Shown here: piece by piece, positions 38,985-48,479 of the stretch
Layout of the letters: each line of letters starts with the position of its first letter
Numbering within the stretch: the first letter of the stretch is position 1
Assembly: GCA_947629705.1 (NCBI GenBank)
Contig: CANREN010000004.1
Span: 55,086-119,085 of the forward strand
Origin: an uncultured Alistipes sp.
GTDB taxonomy: Bacteria; Bacteroidota; Bacteroidia; Bacteroidales; Rikenellaceae
Direction: 5' to 3'
Length of the DNA: 64,000 bases
The notes under the pieces: generated by a model
Database searches by the model: none
Seen by the model: the letters and a program-made list of their open reading frames with translations, nothing else
Told to the model about the DNA's origin: nothing
Translations under genes and position numbers: made by a program

Positions 38985-41032
38985 AACGCTCCCACGATAC
39001 GACCCGTCATTCGCTCCGATGGCTGCGCGCAGGCGCCGTCCTGCTTTTTCTGTCGGCGTTTTTGAGCCGTTGCGCCAGCATCATGGCCCCGACCGGCGGG
39101 CCGCGCGATTCGCTGCCGCCGGTCGTCGTGCGCATGACGCCCGACAACTTCGCGGTCAACCGCCCGACGACGGGCCGCGAAAAGATCTATATCGAGTTCG
39201 ATGAGTTCGTCCAGCTCAAAGACCAGCAGAAGGAGTTCTTCACCTCGCCGGCCATGAAGAAGAAACCGCTCGTCTCGCTGCGCGGCAGAGGGGTCGTCGT
39301 CCAGCTGCGCGACACGCTCGAACCCAACACCACCTATGCCCTCAATTTCGGCAGCATGATCCGCGACAACAACGAGGGCAATCCGCGCTATTCGATGCGC
39401 TACGTCTTTTCGACCGGCCCCGAGGTCGATTCGATGGTCATGTCGGGCTACACGGCCGACGGCTATCGGGCCGATTCCGTGTCGAGAACCTTCATCTGGT
39501 TCTTTCCGGCCGATTCGGTCGAGGAGGTGCCCGAATACGATTCGACCGTCTTCAAATACAAGCCCTCGGTCATCGCGCGGGCCGAGACGAACGGCATCTT
39601 CATCGCGCAGAACCTCAAGCCGATCGACTATCGGGTCTACGCCTTCGAAGACAAGAACGACAACCAGATCTACGAACCCGGAAGCGACCAGATCGGCTTC
39701 GTCGAGGGACGGCACAATCCGGCCCGTATGCCCGATTTCACGATTTGGTACGATTCGCTGCGCCATTACGTTACGGCGGCGCCGCAACTCTATCTGCGCA
39801 TGTTCACCGATCGGGCGTTCCGCCGTCAGATGCTCTCCGAGACGGCTCGCCCGCTGCAGCACCAGGCGATGCTCTACTTCACGACGGCCGATCCGCAGAT
39901 CAAAAGCATCCGCTTCGACAGCATCCCCGACGATCGGGTCATCGTCGATCCGCAGACCGCAGGCCGCGATACGGTGGCGCTGTGGTTCCATGTGCCGGCT
40001 GCCGAGCTGCCCGATACGATCAAAGGATCGATCACCTACATGAAGCATGATACGCTCAGCGTCCTGCAGGAGGTAACCGAACCGCTCAAATTGGCTTGGC
40101 GGATAGTCGAGACCAAAGAGCAGGAGCGTGAACGCGAGCGGCTCGAACGCGAACGCCGCAAGGCCGAGGAGGCCGGCGAGGAGTGGCAGGAGCCCGAAAA
40201 GGAGAATCCGTTCGGGTACAAACTTGCGCTGTCGGGCGACCTCAATCCCGAGGAGGGGCTGACCGTCGACTTCGATTATCCGCTCGCCCGATTGGACTCG
40301 GCGGCCGTGCAGCTGGCGACGGTCGATGCGGAACAGCGGGAGACCCCGATTCCGGTGCGTTTCGTGCGCGATACGGCCCGGCTGCGTCGTTGGCATATCC
40401 GTGCGGCGTGGGAACCGGCCGCCCAATACAAACTGACCATCCCCGAAGGGGCCCTTGTCGACATCGCAGGCTTTTCGAACGATTCGCTCGTCGGCAAATA
40501 CACGGCATTCGACCCCGAAAAGTTCGCTACGGTGAAAATCCATGTGAAGGCTGAAGACCCGCGCAAACGCTATATCATCCAGCTGCTCGACGGCAGTTCG
40601 ATGAAGCAGGAGAAACGCGGCGTGGCGGCCGGCGATGTCCGGTTCAACTATGTTCCGGCGGGCGAGATCAAGTTCCGCATCATCGAGGATGCCAACGGCA
40701 ACGGCCGATGGGATACGGGCAACGTCGTCGAGCGGCGTCAGCCCGAGCGGGCCGAATTTTACCTCAATGAGCGCGGCGAGGAGACCTTTGCGACCAAGGT
40801 CAACTGGGAGGTCGAATTTACGATGGATATGGATGCGATTTTCGTCCCGATGAACATGGAGACGCTCCAGCGCCGGCTCGACGAACAGGAGCTGCAGCGC
40901 CTGCGCCGCGAAGCGGAAAAGGCAGCCAAGGAGGGGCCGAAAAAACCGAACGACCGCGACCGGAATACCGGCAACAGTCCGATGAACTCGAACTTCAATG
41001 CCGCGGGCGGCATGTTCGATCGGTTCAGATAG
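38981..41032 (+). CDS. Ig-like domain-containing lipoprotein
   Basis: CASIMAPTGGPRDSLPPVVVRMTPDNFAVN...KIYIEFDEFVQLKDQ...DTLEPNTTYALNFGSMIRDNNEGN. Confidence 0.8.
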   Translation: MKRSHDTTRHSLRWLRAGAVLLFLSAFLSRCASIMAPTGGPRDSLPPVVVRMTPDNFAVNRPTTGREKIYIEFDEFVQLKDQQKEFFTSPAMKKKPLVSLRGRGVVVQLRDTLEPNTTYALNFGSMIRDNNEGNPRYSMRYVFSTGPEVDSMVMSGYTADGYRADSVSRTFIWFFPADSVEEVPEYDSTVFKYKPSVIARAETNGIFIAQNLKPIDYRVYAFEDKNDNQIYEPGSDQIGFVEGRHNPARMPDFTIWYDSLRHYVTAAPQLYLRMFTDRAFRRQMLSETARPLQHQAMLYFTTADPQIKSIRFDSIPDDRVIVDPQTAGRDTVALWFHVPAAELPDTIKGSITYMKHDTLSVLQEVTEPLKLAWRIVETKEQERERERLERERRKAEEAGEEWQEPEKENPFGYKLALSGDLNPEEGLTVDFDYPLARLDSAAVQLATVDAEQRETPIPVRFVRDTARLRRWHIRAAWEPAAQYKLTIPEGALVDIAGFSNDSLVGKYTAFDPEKFATVKIHVKAEDPRKRYIIQLLDGSSMKQEKRGVAAGDVRFNYVPAGEIKFRIIEDANGNGRWDTGNVVERRQPERAEFYLNERGEETFATKVNWEVEFTMDMDAIFVPMNMETLQRRLDEQELQRLRREAEKAAKEGPKKPNDRDRNTGNSPMNSNFNAAGGMFDRFR

Positions 41033-41083
41033 AGGGGTTCGCCGCACGGACGACAAGGACAACAAACGAAAGGAGAGCGAAAA

Positions 41084-41890
41084 ATGCGAAAAAGAATCAT
41101 AATCCGCCGTGTGCTCATCGCGCTGCTGCTGCTGACGGGCGGCACCGCCTCGGGCCAGCATACGCTGGGCTTTACGGTCGGTTACGGCATGTCGAACGGC
41201 CGTTTCCAGCCTCCGCAGGAGATGAAAGCCATCTGGGGCCGGTACAGCGCCGGCGTCTCGTGGCGCTACTACGGCTCGCAACGGGCCGTGGGCGGATTCG
41301 GCGTCGATCTCGAATTTTTGCAGCAGGGATTCTCCTATGCCACGAACGCCTCGCGGGTGGACGATCCGGCCGATTACCTTTATTATACGCGCAAGATCAA
41401 TTCGCTCGTGCTGCCGGTCGTCTGGCAGCCCCATGTCTATCTGTTCAATCATCGTATGCGGGTCTATTTCGAGGCGGCGGCCACCTTTTCCTACAACCTC
41501 TCGTCGACCTACGAGAACGAACAGGCCCATGCTGCCGGAGCGCCCGACTGGAAAGGGCCCTACAGCTTCACGACCGCGCGCGACAACCGCTTCGGCTACG
41601 GGTTGGCCGGAGGCGGCGGCATCGCCTTCCTCATCAAGCAGTTCGAGCTCAATTTTCGGGTACGCTACTATTTCGGCTATTCGGACATCGTGCGCAACCG
41701 CAACAAATACGCCGACAATGCGACCGACGGCTCCGAAAATCCGTTCTATGCCACTCCGCTGCGCTCGCCGCTCGACAATCTGAACATTTCGATCGGCGTT
41801 TCGTACCGTTTCAACAAGGAGGGGTTCGAGACGTGGAAGCCCCGCCCCAAACGTGAAAAGAACAAAGAGGTATTTAAGTATACGTTCTGA
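41084..41890 (+). CDS. Outer-membrane beta-barrel protein (PorT-like, hypothetical)
   Basis: Signal peptide and alternating beta strands; YYTRKINSLVLPVVWQPHVYLFNHRMRVYFEAAATF. Confidence 0.65.
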   Translation: MRKRIIIRRVLIALLLLTGGTASGQHTLGFTVGYGMSNGRFQPPQEMKAIWGRYSAGVSWRYYGSQRAVGGFGVDLEFLQQGFSYATNASRVDDPADYLYYTRKINSLVLPVVWQPHVYLFNHRMRVYFEAAATFSYNLSSTYENEQAHAAGAPDWKGPYSFTTARDNRFGYGLAGGGGIAFLIKQFELNFRVRYYFGYSDIVRNRNKYADNATDGSENPFYATPLRSPLDNLNISIGVSYRFNKEGFETWKPRPKREKNKEVFKYTF

Positions 41891-42068
41891 CGGAGCGATC
41901 GGGAGACGAGGCCGGGTGCGTATCGGAGGAGGTAAAACGGGTAATAAACAGGAAAGGGGAGTGCATGGTTCCGTATTGGGGATGCGATCCGTACCGGTAA
42001 TAATAAAGCGGCGGTATGGTTGCGAAGAGCGTCCGATCCGTACCAGTGAATAAAAAATTGATAATAAT

Positions 42069-42410
42069 ATGGAAAATAATAGCAGACAGCAGAAGATTGC
42101 GAAGCAGATCCAAAAGGATATGGCCGAAATCCTCCAGCAGCAGATGCCCGAGGTCGCGCTCGGAACGCTCGTTACGGTTACGGCCGTGCGCATTTCGCCC
42201 GACTTCGCCTATGCGAAAATTTACGTCAGCATCTTCCCGTTCGCCCGCCACGAACAGGTGATGCGGTCGCTCGAACAGCATGTCCGCCCGTTGCGCGGAC
42301 TGCTCGGCAACCGGCTCCGCAACCAGTTGAAGAGCATCCCCGAAATCCAGTTCTTCCTCGACGACTCGCTCGAATATATCGAACATATCGAACAGGCGAT
42401 GAAAAACTGA
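42069..42410 (+). CDS. rbfA: Ribosome-binding factor A
   Basis: RQQKIAKQIQKDMAEILQQQ...VTAVRISPDFAYAKIYVSIFP...LRNQLKSIPEIQFFLDDSLEYIEHI. Confidence 0.93.
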   Translation: MENNSRQQKIAKQIQKDMAEILQQQMPEVALGTLVTVTAVRISPDFAYAKIYVSIFPFARHEQVMRSLEQHVRPLRGLLGNRLRNQLKSIPEIQFFLDDSLEYIEHIEQAMKN

Positions 42411-42417
42411 TGCCACG

Positions 42418-43659
42418 ATGCTGCCGCAACTCTTCGCCCGCCGTTACCTCTTCTCCGCCCAATCGCGATCGGTCGTCAATCTGATCGCGGGATTGAGCGT
42501 CGTGGCCGTGGCGATGCCCGTGGCGGCGATGATCATCCTGTTGTCGGTGTTCAACGGATTCGAGCGGCTGATCCATTCGACCTGTTCGGCCTTCGATGCC
42601 GAACTGACCGTTACGCCGCGCGAGGGCCGGACGTTCGCCGTCGCCGAGATCGATACCGTCGCCCTTGCACGGATGCCCGAGGTCGCGGCCCTTTCGTTCG
42701 TCCTTGAACAGAGCGCGCTGCTCCAGCACGACGGACGGCAGGCCATCGCCACCGTCCGCGGCGTCGACGACGGTTACGAGGCCGTGCTCGACTGGCGCAA
42801 CACCGTGGAGGCCGGCGACGGAGCCGTGCGCATCGGCGACTTCGAACGGATGGTCATCGGTCAGTCGATGGCCGCCCAGTTAGGCATCCGCTCGTTGGCC
42901 GAAGCCGATGTCGATGCCTATGCCGTGCGGCGGGGCGCGGTGCCGTCGCTGCTTCCGTCGGCCAACTATACGCGGCGCACGGTGCCCGTGGGCGGCGTTT
43001 TCGTGCTCGACCTGGAGTCCGAACAGCGGTATGTGCTCGTCTCGCTCCGATTGGCCCGCCGATTGTTCAATTATCCCGACCGGGCGTCGGCCCTGCTGCT
43101 GCGGATGACCGAGGGCGTCGACCCCGACCGGATGAAAAAGACTGTCGCCGAGGTGGTCGGCGACGGATTCGAGCTCCGCAACCGCCATGAGCTGCGCGCT
43201 TCGTTCTACCGCATCATGACCTACGAAAAGTGGGGCATCTTTTTCATCTCGCTGCTCGTGCTGGTCATCGCTTCGTTCTCGGTCGTCGGTGCGCTGACGA
43301 TGCTCATTATCGAAAAGCGCGGCGATATCGAAACGCTGCGGGCGTTAGGCGCCGACAACCGGCTCGTTCGGGCCATTTTCCGGGCCGAAGGGTTGTCGAT
43401 CTGCGCGATAGGGGCCGGAATCGGTCTCCTGATCGGCGTAGCGGCGACGCTCGTGCAGCAACATTTCGGCTTGATCGAGATTCCGGCCGACAGCTTCCTG
43501 ACCAAAAGCTATCCCGTCGAGTTCCGGTTCGGCGATCTGCTCGCCGTAATCGCCGCATTCGCGGCTGTCGCGTTCCTGCTTTCGGACGCGACCACCCGCA
43601 ACCTTATTAAAAAGCCGGGAGCGCAACGCCTTGCAGATGCAATCCCCGTCCACGAATAA
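42418..43659 (+). CDS. FtsX-like ABC transporter permease (LolE/LolC type)
   Basis: LFARRYLFSAQSRSVVNLIAGLSVVAVAMPVAAMIILLSVFNGFE; IIEKRGDIETLRALGADNRLVRAIFRAEG. Confidence 0.88.
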   Translation: MLPQLFARRYLFSAQSRSVVNLIAGLSVVAVAMPVAAMIILLSVFNGFERLIHSTCSAFDAELTVTPREGRTFAVAEIDTVALARMPEVAALSFVLEQSALLQHDGRQAIATVRGVDDGYEAVLDWRNTVEAGDGAVRIGDFERMVIGQSMAAQLGIRSLAEADVDAYAVRRGAVPSLLPSANYTRRTVPVGGVFVLDLESEQRYVLVSLRLARRLFNYPDRASALLLRMTEGVDPDRMKKTVAEVVGDGFELRNRHELRASFYRIMTYEKWGIFFISLLVLVIASFSVVGALTMLIIEKRGDIETLRALGADNRLVRAIFRAEGLSICAIGAGIGLLIGVAATLVQQHFGLIEIPADSFLTKSYPVEFRFGDLLAVIAAFAAVAFLLSDATTRNLIKKPGAQRLADAIPVHE

Positions 43660-43673
43660 AAATTCGATGCTCC

Positions 43674-44603
43674 ATGAAACTGCTTTTCCGATCGCTCCTC
43701 GTCATCTTGTTCGCCCTCTTCGCGGGAGCGTGCAAACGCCACACGATCATCCCCGACGACGAGTTGGCCCGTATCTTCCACGATGCCTTTTTGGTCAACG
43801 CCTACGTCGATCACGAAGCCAAACTCGATTCGCTGAATGTCTACGAACCCATCTTCGCACGCTACGGCTACACGACGGCCGATGTGCAATACACCATCGG
43901 CAATTTTTCGAAGCGCAAGAGCGCGCGGTTAGGCGATGTCGTCGAGCAGGCCATCGTCCTGTTGGAGAAAGAGGGCAAATACTACGACCGCGAGGTCGCC
44001 ATACTGGATACCATCGACCGCGTGGCCGAACGGATGCAGACCCGCCGCGTCTATTCCGATTCGTTGATTCGGGTGCGGTCGTTGAGGGATACGGCGCGTC
44101 TGCGCATTGCGGTGGATGTCCTGCCGGGCACCTACACCGTCGAGATGAACTACAGGGTCGATTCGCTCGACCGCAACAGCCGTTTGCAGAACATCATGTG
44201 GTTGGAAAAGCAGGACAGCTCCCGCTCGTCGGTCTATTCGTCGACAATGTGGCGCAACGGCGACGAGCATCTCAAACGCAGTTTCACAACCGACAGCACC
44301 CACCGGCGTTTGCACGTCGACCTCGGCTGTTTCAGCGGCACGCCCCGTCAGCCATCGATCACGGTTGCCGATCTGCGGATCGACTACACGCCCGAAACCT
44401 CCGCCGCGGTCGACGCCCTCTACGTCGACCAACTGAACCTCCGCATCTTCGCCGACGAATTTTTTAGGGCAGGAAAGTCGACGCAACCCGCAACGTCGGG
44501 GAGCGGGGCGGACGAGAAAAGCGGAACGAGTGAGGCCGATTTCAGGGCAGGAAAGTCGACGCAACCCGCAACGTCGGGGAGCGGGGCGGGCGAAAACAAA
44601 TAA
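43674..44603 (+). CDS. DUF4296-like lipoprotein with repeated C-terminal tail
   Basis: FAGACKRHTIIPDDELARIFHDAFLVNAYVDHE; tail contains RAGKSTQPATSGSGA twice. Confidence 0.75.
   Translation: MKLLFRSLLVILFALFAGACKRHTIIPDDELARIFHDAFLVNAYVDHEAKLDSLNVYEPIFARYGYTTADVQYTIGNFSKRKSARLGDVVEQAIVLLEKEGKYYDREVAILDTIDRVAERMQTRRVYSDSLIRVRSLRDTARLRIAVDVLPGTYTVEMNYRVDSLDRNSRLQNIMWLEKQDSSRSSVYSSTMWRNGDEHLKRSFTTDSTHRRLHVDLGCFSGTPRQPSITVADLRIDYTPETSAAVDALYVDQLNLRIFADEFFRAGKSTQPATSGSGADEKSGTSEADFRAGKSTQPATSGSGAGENK
44466..44589 (+). repeat. 46-bp direct repeat, 78-bp period, in-frame within the DUF4296 gene
   Basis: AGGGCAGGAAAGTCGACGCAACCCGCAACGTCGGGGAGCGGGGCGG at 44466-44511 and 44544-44589, identical. Confidence 0.95.
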
Positions 44604-44610
44604 AAAACGG

Positions 44611-44955
44611 ATGACCGAACGCCGCATCGCATCGAATCTGCTGTGGACGCCGCAGGGAGTGATCCGCCATCCGCTCGCCGTGTTTGGGCCGGAAGGCTGT
44701 CTGCTCCGCATCGAGCCGTGCGCGGAACCCGACCGGCAGCCCGCAACGGAATTTTATGCCGGTCTGCTCGTGCTCGATTTCCCGACGGATTACGAAACGC
44801 TCTTTTCGAAACTGCGGGCCGAACGGGCTGCTTTGTCCGAACGATTGCCGCACTATGTGCCGGCCGCTCCGGGTCGTCCGGTGGTGTTGAGCGGTCTTGA
44901 CTACGACACCCTGCGGCTCACTCCCTGCTCCCGCATTACCGCCTTATTTTGCTGA
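44611..44955 (+). CDS. Hypothetical protein
   Basis: ATG-initiated 114-aa ORF, colinear with the operon; RIASNLLWTPQGVIRHPLAVFGPEGCLLRIEPC. Confidence 0.6.
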   Translation: MTERRIASNLLWTPQGVIRHPLAVFGPEGCLLRIEPCAEPDRQPATEFYAGLLVLDFPTDYETLFSKLRAERAALSERLPHYVPAAPGRPVVLSGLDYDTLRLTPCSRITALFC

Positions 44956-45243
44956 ATATCGCACGCCCGCCGATTGTACGATGCTGAAAAGCAGGCGCAA
45001 TGAAAAAAACTGTTCATCCTTATTGCGCTAATTCCGTCCATCGCCCTTTCCCATGCAGGGAACGGCTTCCACAGCCGTGTCGCAGCCCGCCTTTCCGGCC
45101 ATCGCATGAAAAAAATTTGCATAAATCCTCTGCCATTGCAAAATTTTCCGTATATTTGTACCCCTTTGCATGGCTGATGCAAGGGAACAACCTATTGTTT
45201 AACTTTTTAACGGGCGATTGAATCGCAAATTCATTTCCAAATC

Positions 45244-47136
45244 ATGGAAGAGGTAAAAAACACGGTTACGAACGAGCAGTTCGACTGGAATGCGTTCGAA
45301 CAGGATCTGGGCGTCTATGACCAGCCCAAAGAGCAAATTGCCGCTGCTTACGACAAAACGCTCTCGAACGTCAACGTAGGCGAAGTGGCCGAAGGTACCG
45401 TTACGGGCATCACCAAACGCGAGGTGCTGGTGAACGTCGGCTACAAGAGCGAAGGCGTCATCTCCATCTCCGAATTCCGCTACAATCCCGATCTCAAAAT
45501 CGGCGACAAGGTGGAAGTCTATGTCGAATCCGCCGAAGACAAAAACGGCCAGCTGGCGCTTTCGCACAAGAAAGCCCGCCAGCTTAAATCGTGGGATCGC
45601 GTCAACGAGGCCCTCGAAAACGACGAAATCATCAAGGGTTACATCAAGTGCCGCACGAAGGGCGGTATGATCGTCGACGTGTTCGGCATCGAAGCCTTCC
45701 TGCCCGGCTCGCAGATCGACGTCAAACCCATCCGCGACTACGATATTTATGTCGACAAGACGATGGAGTTCAAGGTGGTGAAGATCAACCAGGAGTTCCG
45801 CAACGTCGTCGTATCGCACAAGGCCCTCATCGAGGCCGAGCTCGAAGCCCAGAAACAGGTCATCATGTCGAAGCTGGAGAAGGGCCAGATTCTGGAAGGC
45901 ACCGTCAAGAATATCACCTCCTACGGCGTATTCGTCGATCTGGGCGGGGTGGACGGTCTGATCCATATCACCGACCTGTCGTGGGGCCGTGTCAACCATC
46001 CCGAAGAGGTCGTCGCACTCGACCAAAAGATTCAGGTCGTTATCCTCGACTTCGACGAGCAGAAGAAACGCATCGCGCTGGGTCTGAAGCAGCTTACCCC
46101 GCATCCGTGGGAGGCGCTCGATGCCAACCTCAAGGTCGGCGACAAGGTCAGGGGCAAAGTGGTCGTGATGGCCGATTACGGTGCATTCGTCGAGATCGCT
46201 CCCGGGGTCGAAGGCTTGATCCACGTATCCGAAATGTCGTGGAGCCAGCATCTGCGTTCGGCGCAGGACTTCATGAAGGTCGGCGACGAGGTGGAGGCCG
46301 TCATTCTGACGCTCGACCGTGCGGAACGCAAAATGTCGTTGGGCATCAAGCAGCTGACGCCCGATCCGTGGGAGAGCATCGAAACAAAATATCCCGTAGG
46401 TGCGAAGTGCACGGCCAAGGTGCGCAACTTCACGAACTTCGGTGTGTTCGTCGAGATCGAGGAGGGCATCGACGGACTGATCCACATCTCCGACTTGAGT
46501 TGGACGAAGAAGGTGAAGCATCCGGGCGAGTTCACGCAGGTAGGGGCCGATATCGAGGTCATCGTGCTGGAAATCGACAAGGAGAACCGCCGCCTGTCGT
46601 TAGGCCACAAACAGTTGGAGGAGAATCCGTGGAACGAGTTCGAGGCACAATATCCGCTCGACAGCGTGCATGAAGCCGCCATTACGGAGGTTACCGACAA
46701 AGGTGCCGTCGTCGCATTGAGCGGGGCGGTCGAGGGATTCTGCCCGACCCGTCAGCTCGTCAAGGAGGACGGTTCGATGCCGAAAGCCGGCGACAAACTG
46801 GCTTTCAAGGTGATCGAGTTCTCGAAAGCCACGAAACGGATCACGCTGTCGCATCTGCGCACCTACGACGATGCGCGCAAGGAGGCCGAGAAGGCTGAAA
46901 AAGCCGAAAAACGGGCTGCTGCCGACGCAACGAAATCGACCGTGAAGAAGATCAATGCTTCGGTCGAGAAGACGACGCTGGGCGACGTAACGGGTTTGGC
47001 TGCGTTGAAGAGCGCCATGGAGGCAGCCGAGGCGAAGAATACCAAGAAAGGCGCCGGACCGAAGGCCGAAAAGGCCAAGAAAGCCGTCAAGAAAGAGGAG
47101 ACGGCAAATGAGGAGGCGCCGAAAGCCGAGGAGTAA
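45244..47136 (+). CDS. rpsA: 30S ribosomal protein S1
   Basis: Repeated S1 domains (EGTVKNITSYGVFVDLGGVDGLIHITDLSWGRVNHPEE...). Confidence 0.96.
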   Translation: MEEVKNTVTNEQFDWNAFEQDLGVYDQPKEQIAAAYDKTLSNVNVGEVAEGTVTGITKREVLVNVGYKSEGVISISEFRYNPDLKIGDKVEVYVESAEDKNGQLALSHKKARQLKSWDRVNEALENDEIIKGYIKCRTKGGMIVDVFGIEAFLPGSQIDVKPIRDYDIYVDKTMEFKVVKINQEFRNVVVSHKALIEAELEAQKQVIMSKLEKGQILEGTVKNITSYGVFVDLGGVDGLIHITDLSWGRVNHPEEVVALDQKIQVVILDFDEQKKRIALGLKQLTPHPWEALDANLKVGDKVRGKVVVMADYGAFVEIAPGVEGLIHVSEMSWSQHLRSAQDFMKVGDEVEAVILTLDRAERKMSLGIKQLTPDPWESIETKYPVGAKCTAKVRNFTNFGVFVEIEEGIDGLIHISDLSWTKKVKHPGEFTQVGADIEVIVLEIDKENRRLSLGHKQLEENPWNEFEAQYPLDSVHEAAITEVTDKGAVVALSGAVEGFCPTRQLVKEDGSMPKAGDKLAFKVIEFSKATKRITLSHLRTYDDARKEAEKAEKAEKRAAADATKSTVKKINASVEKTTLGDVTGLAALKSAMEAAEAKNTKKGAGPKAEKAKKAVKKEETANEEAPKAEE

Positions 47137-47204
47137 ATTCATCGGCGCGACAGACCCGATATCGAGTTACGGAGGGTCATAAGCGCATTTCGTCCTAATT
47201 CGTT

Positions 47205-47250
47205 CAAGCGACCGCCTGCATTCGGCAGGCGGTCGCTTGCTTTTCTCTTT
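47205..47250 (+). terminator. rpsA terminator
   Basis: CAAGCGACCGCCTGCATTCGGCAGGCGGTCGCTTGCTTTTCTCTTTT. Confidence 0.85.
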
Positions 47251-47301
47251 TCCGGAAGACTTTTATGAGGACAGCTGCACCCGTATGCAAGGATTGGAGC
47301 G

Positions 47302-47347
47302 AATACGAAAAAGCCGCTTGCATTTATGCAAGCGGCTTTTTCGTATT
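47302..47347. terminator. Long bidirectional terminator hairpin between rpsA and tRNA-Arg
   Basis: AATACGAAAAAGCCGCTTGCATTTATGCAAGCGGCTTTTTCGTATT. Confidence 0.85.
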
Positions 47348-47350
47348 TAG

Positions 47351-47424
47351 TGACGCCGACAGGACTCAAACCTGTAACCTTCTGATCCGTAGTCAGATGC
47401 TCTATTCAATTAAGCTACGGCGCC
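47351..47424 (-). tRNA. tRNA-Arg(ACG)
   Basis: Reverse complement GGCGCCGTAGCTTAATTGAATAGAGCATCTGACTACGGATCAGAAGGTTACAGGTTTGAGTCCTGTCGGCGTCA; anticodon loop CTACGGA. Confidence 0.94.
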
Positions 47425-47607
47425 GAATTGCGACTGCAAATATAAGCCGATTTTGTGAATCCTGCAAATTTTTATCCCGATTTTTTCGGTTCTTCGGGCA
47501 TGACCCATTCATTGACAGAGGTATGCGAAAAAAACCGGTCGAACTACTAATTTTTTAGCAGATTATTTGTTGCTCTAAAAATTTAGTAGTATATTTGCAG
47601 CAGGAAT

Positions 47608-47738
47608 CCAGCCAAGGCAGAGGTTTGGGGGTGGGTCAAGCCTGCAAACGCGGCTTTGCCGCGAGCAACGCGACCGGCAGCGATGCAAACGCATCCGCCA
47701 GCTCGATTCGGTGTTGAATGGTATATGGTTACCAAAAT
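47608..47738 (+). repeat. Dispersed intergenic repeat family A, copy 5
   Basis: GCCAAGGCAGAGGTTTGGGGGTGGGTCAAGCCTGCAAACGCGGCTTTGCCGCGAGCAACGCGACCGGCAGCGATGCAAACGCATCCGCCAGCTCGATTCGGTGTTGAATGGTATATGGTTACC. Confidence 0.9.
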
Positions 47739-47760
47739 ATAATTGCCAAATAAAAACGAG

Positions 47761-48138
47761 ATGAACAAGAAACCGGTACTTACGCGAGGAGAAGAGGAAA
47801 TCATGCAGATTTTGTGGCGATTGGGGCAGGCCGCGGTTAGCGAGATCATCGAACGCACCTCCGAGCCGCATCCCAAGTACACGACCGTGGCGACTTTCCT
47901 CAAAATTCTGGAAAACAAGGGATTCGTCGGCCATACGACCGAGGGGAAGAGCCATCGCTATTATCCGATTCTGGCCAAAGAGGATTATGCGCAGACGGTC
48001 ATGTCGTCGATGTTGTCCAACTATTTCGACGGGTCGCTGTCGCAGATGGTGTCGTTCTTCTCCGAGCGCGAAAGCATCTCGGTCGAGGAGATGGACGGAA
48101 TCATGGAATTGTTCCGGAAACGCGATAACAAACTTTAA
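47761..48138 (+). CDS. BlaI/MecI/CopY family transcriptional regulator
   Basis: LTRGEEEIMQILWRLGQAAVSEIIERT..PKYTTVATFLKILENKGFVGHTTEGKSHRYYP. Confidence 0.93.
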   Translation: MNKKPVLTRGEEEIMQILWRLGQAAVSEIIERTSEPHPKYTTVATFLKILENKGFVGHTTEGKSHRYYPILAKEDYAQTVMSSMLSNYFDGSLSQMVSFFSERESISVEEMDGIMELFRKRDNKL

Positions 48139-48164
48139 TGTACCCGCGTTTTCGCCCCTGTTTC

Positions 48165-48240
48165 TCAAATCCGACCGGCAGCGATGCAAACCCATCCCGC
48201 CGACTCGATTCGGTGCGGAATGGGACATAGTTACCAAAAA
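48165..48240 (+). repeat. Family A, partial copy 6 (3' module only)
   Basis: CCGACCGGCAGCGATGCAAACCCATCCCGCCGACTCGATTCGGTGCGGAATGGGACATAGTTACC. Confidence 0.85.
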
Positions 48241-48242
48241 AA

Positions 48243-48445
48243 AATGGCGATTACCTGCGGATTTTCACCGACGGGAAACCGAAACCGTAAGACCTTGCGG
48301 GTTCCGACCGAAGCCCCCGCCAAGGCGGGGGTTTAGGGGTGGGTCAAGTCTGCAAACGCGGCTTTGCCGCGAGCCACGCGACCGACGGCGATGCAACCCC
48401 ATCCCGCCGACTCGATTCGGTGCAGAATAGTATATAGTTACCAAA
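48243..48445 (+). repeat. Family A, copy 7 (near full length)
   Basis: ATGGCGATTACCTGCGGATTTTCACCGACGGGAAACCGAAACCGTAAGACCTTGCGGGTTCCGACCGAAGCCCCCGCCAAGGCGGGGGTTTAGGGGTGGGTCAAGTCTGCAAACGCGGC... Confidence 0.9.
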
Positions 48446-48479
48446 TAAAAATAGCTAATTGCCTGCAAAAAAGCCGAAA

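Noticed and set aside
38834-42193. 1119-aa minus-strand ORF
   Set aside because: Fully antisense to the coherent plus-strand lipoprotein/OMP/rbfA operon; composition (R/H/D/V-rich) typical of antisense frames in GC-rich DNA.
47987-48430. 147-aa ORF overlapping blaI
   Set aside because: Frame-shifted shadow of blaI running into repeat A; no protein-like pattern.
48165-48445. Insertion sequence between blaI and the M56 gene
   Set aside because: No transposase ORF; the sequence is explained by two copies of the non-coding repeat family A.
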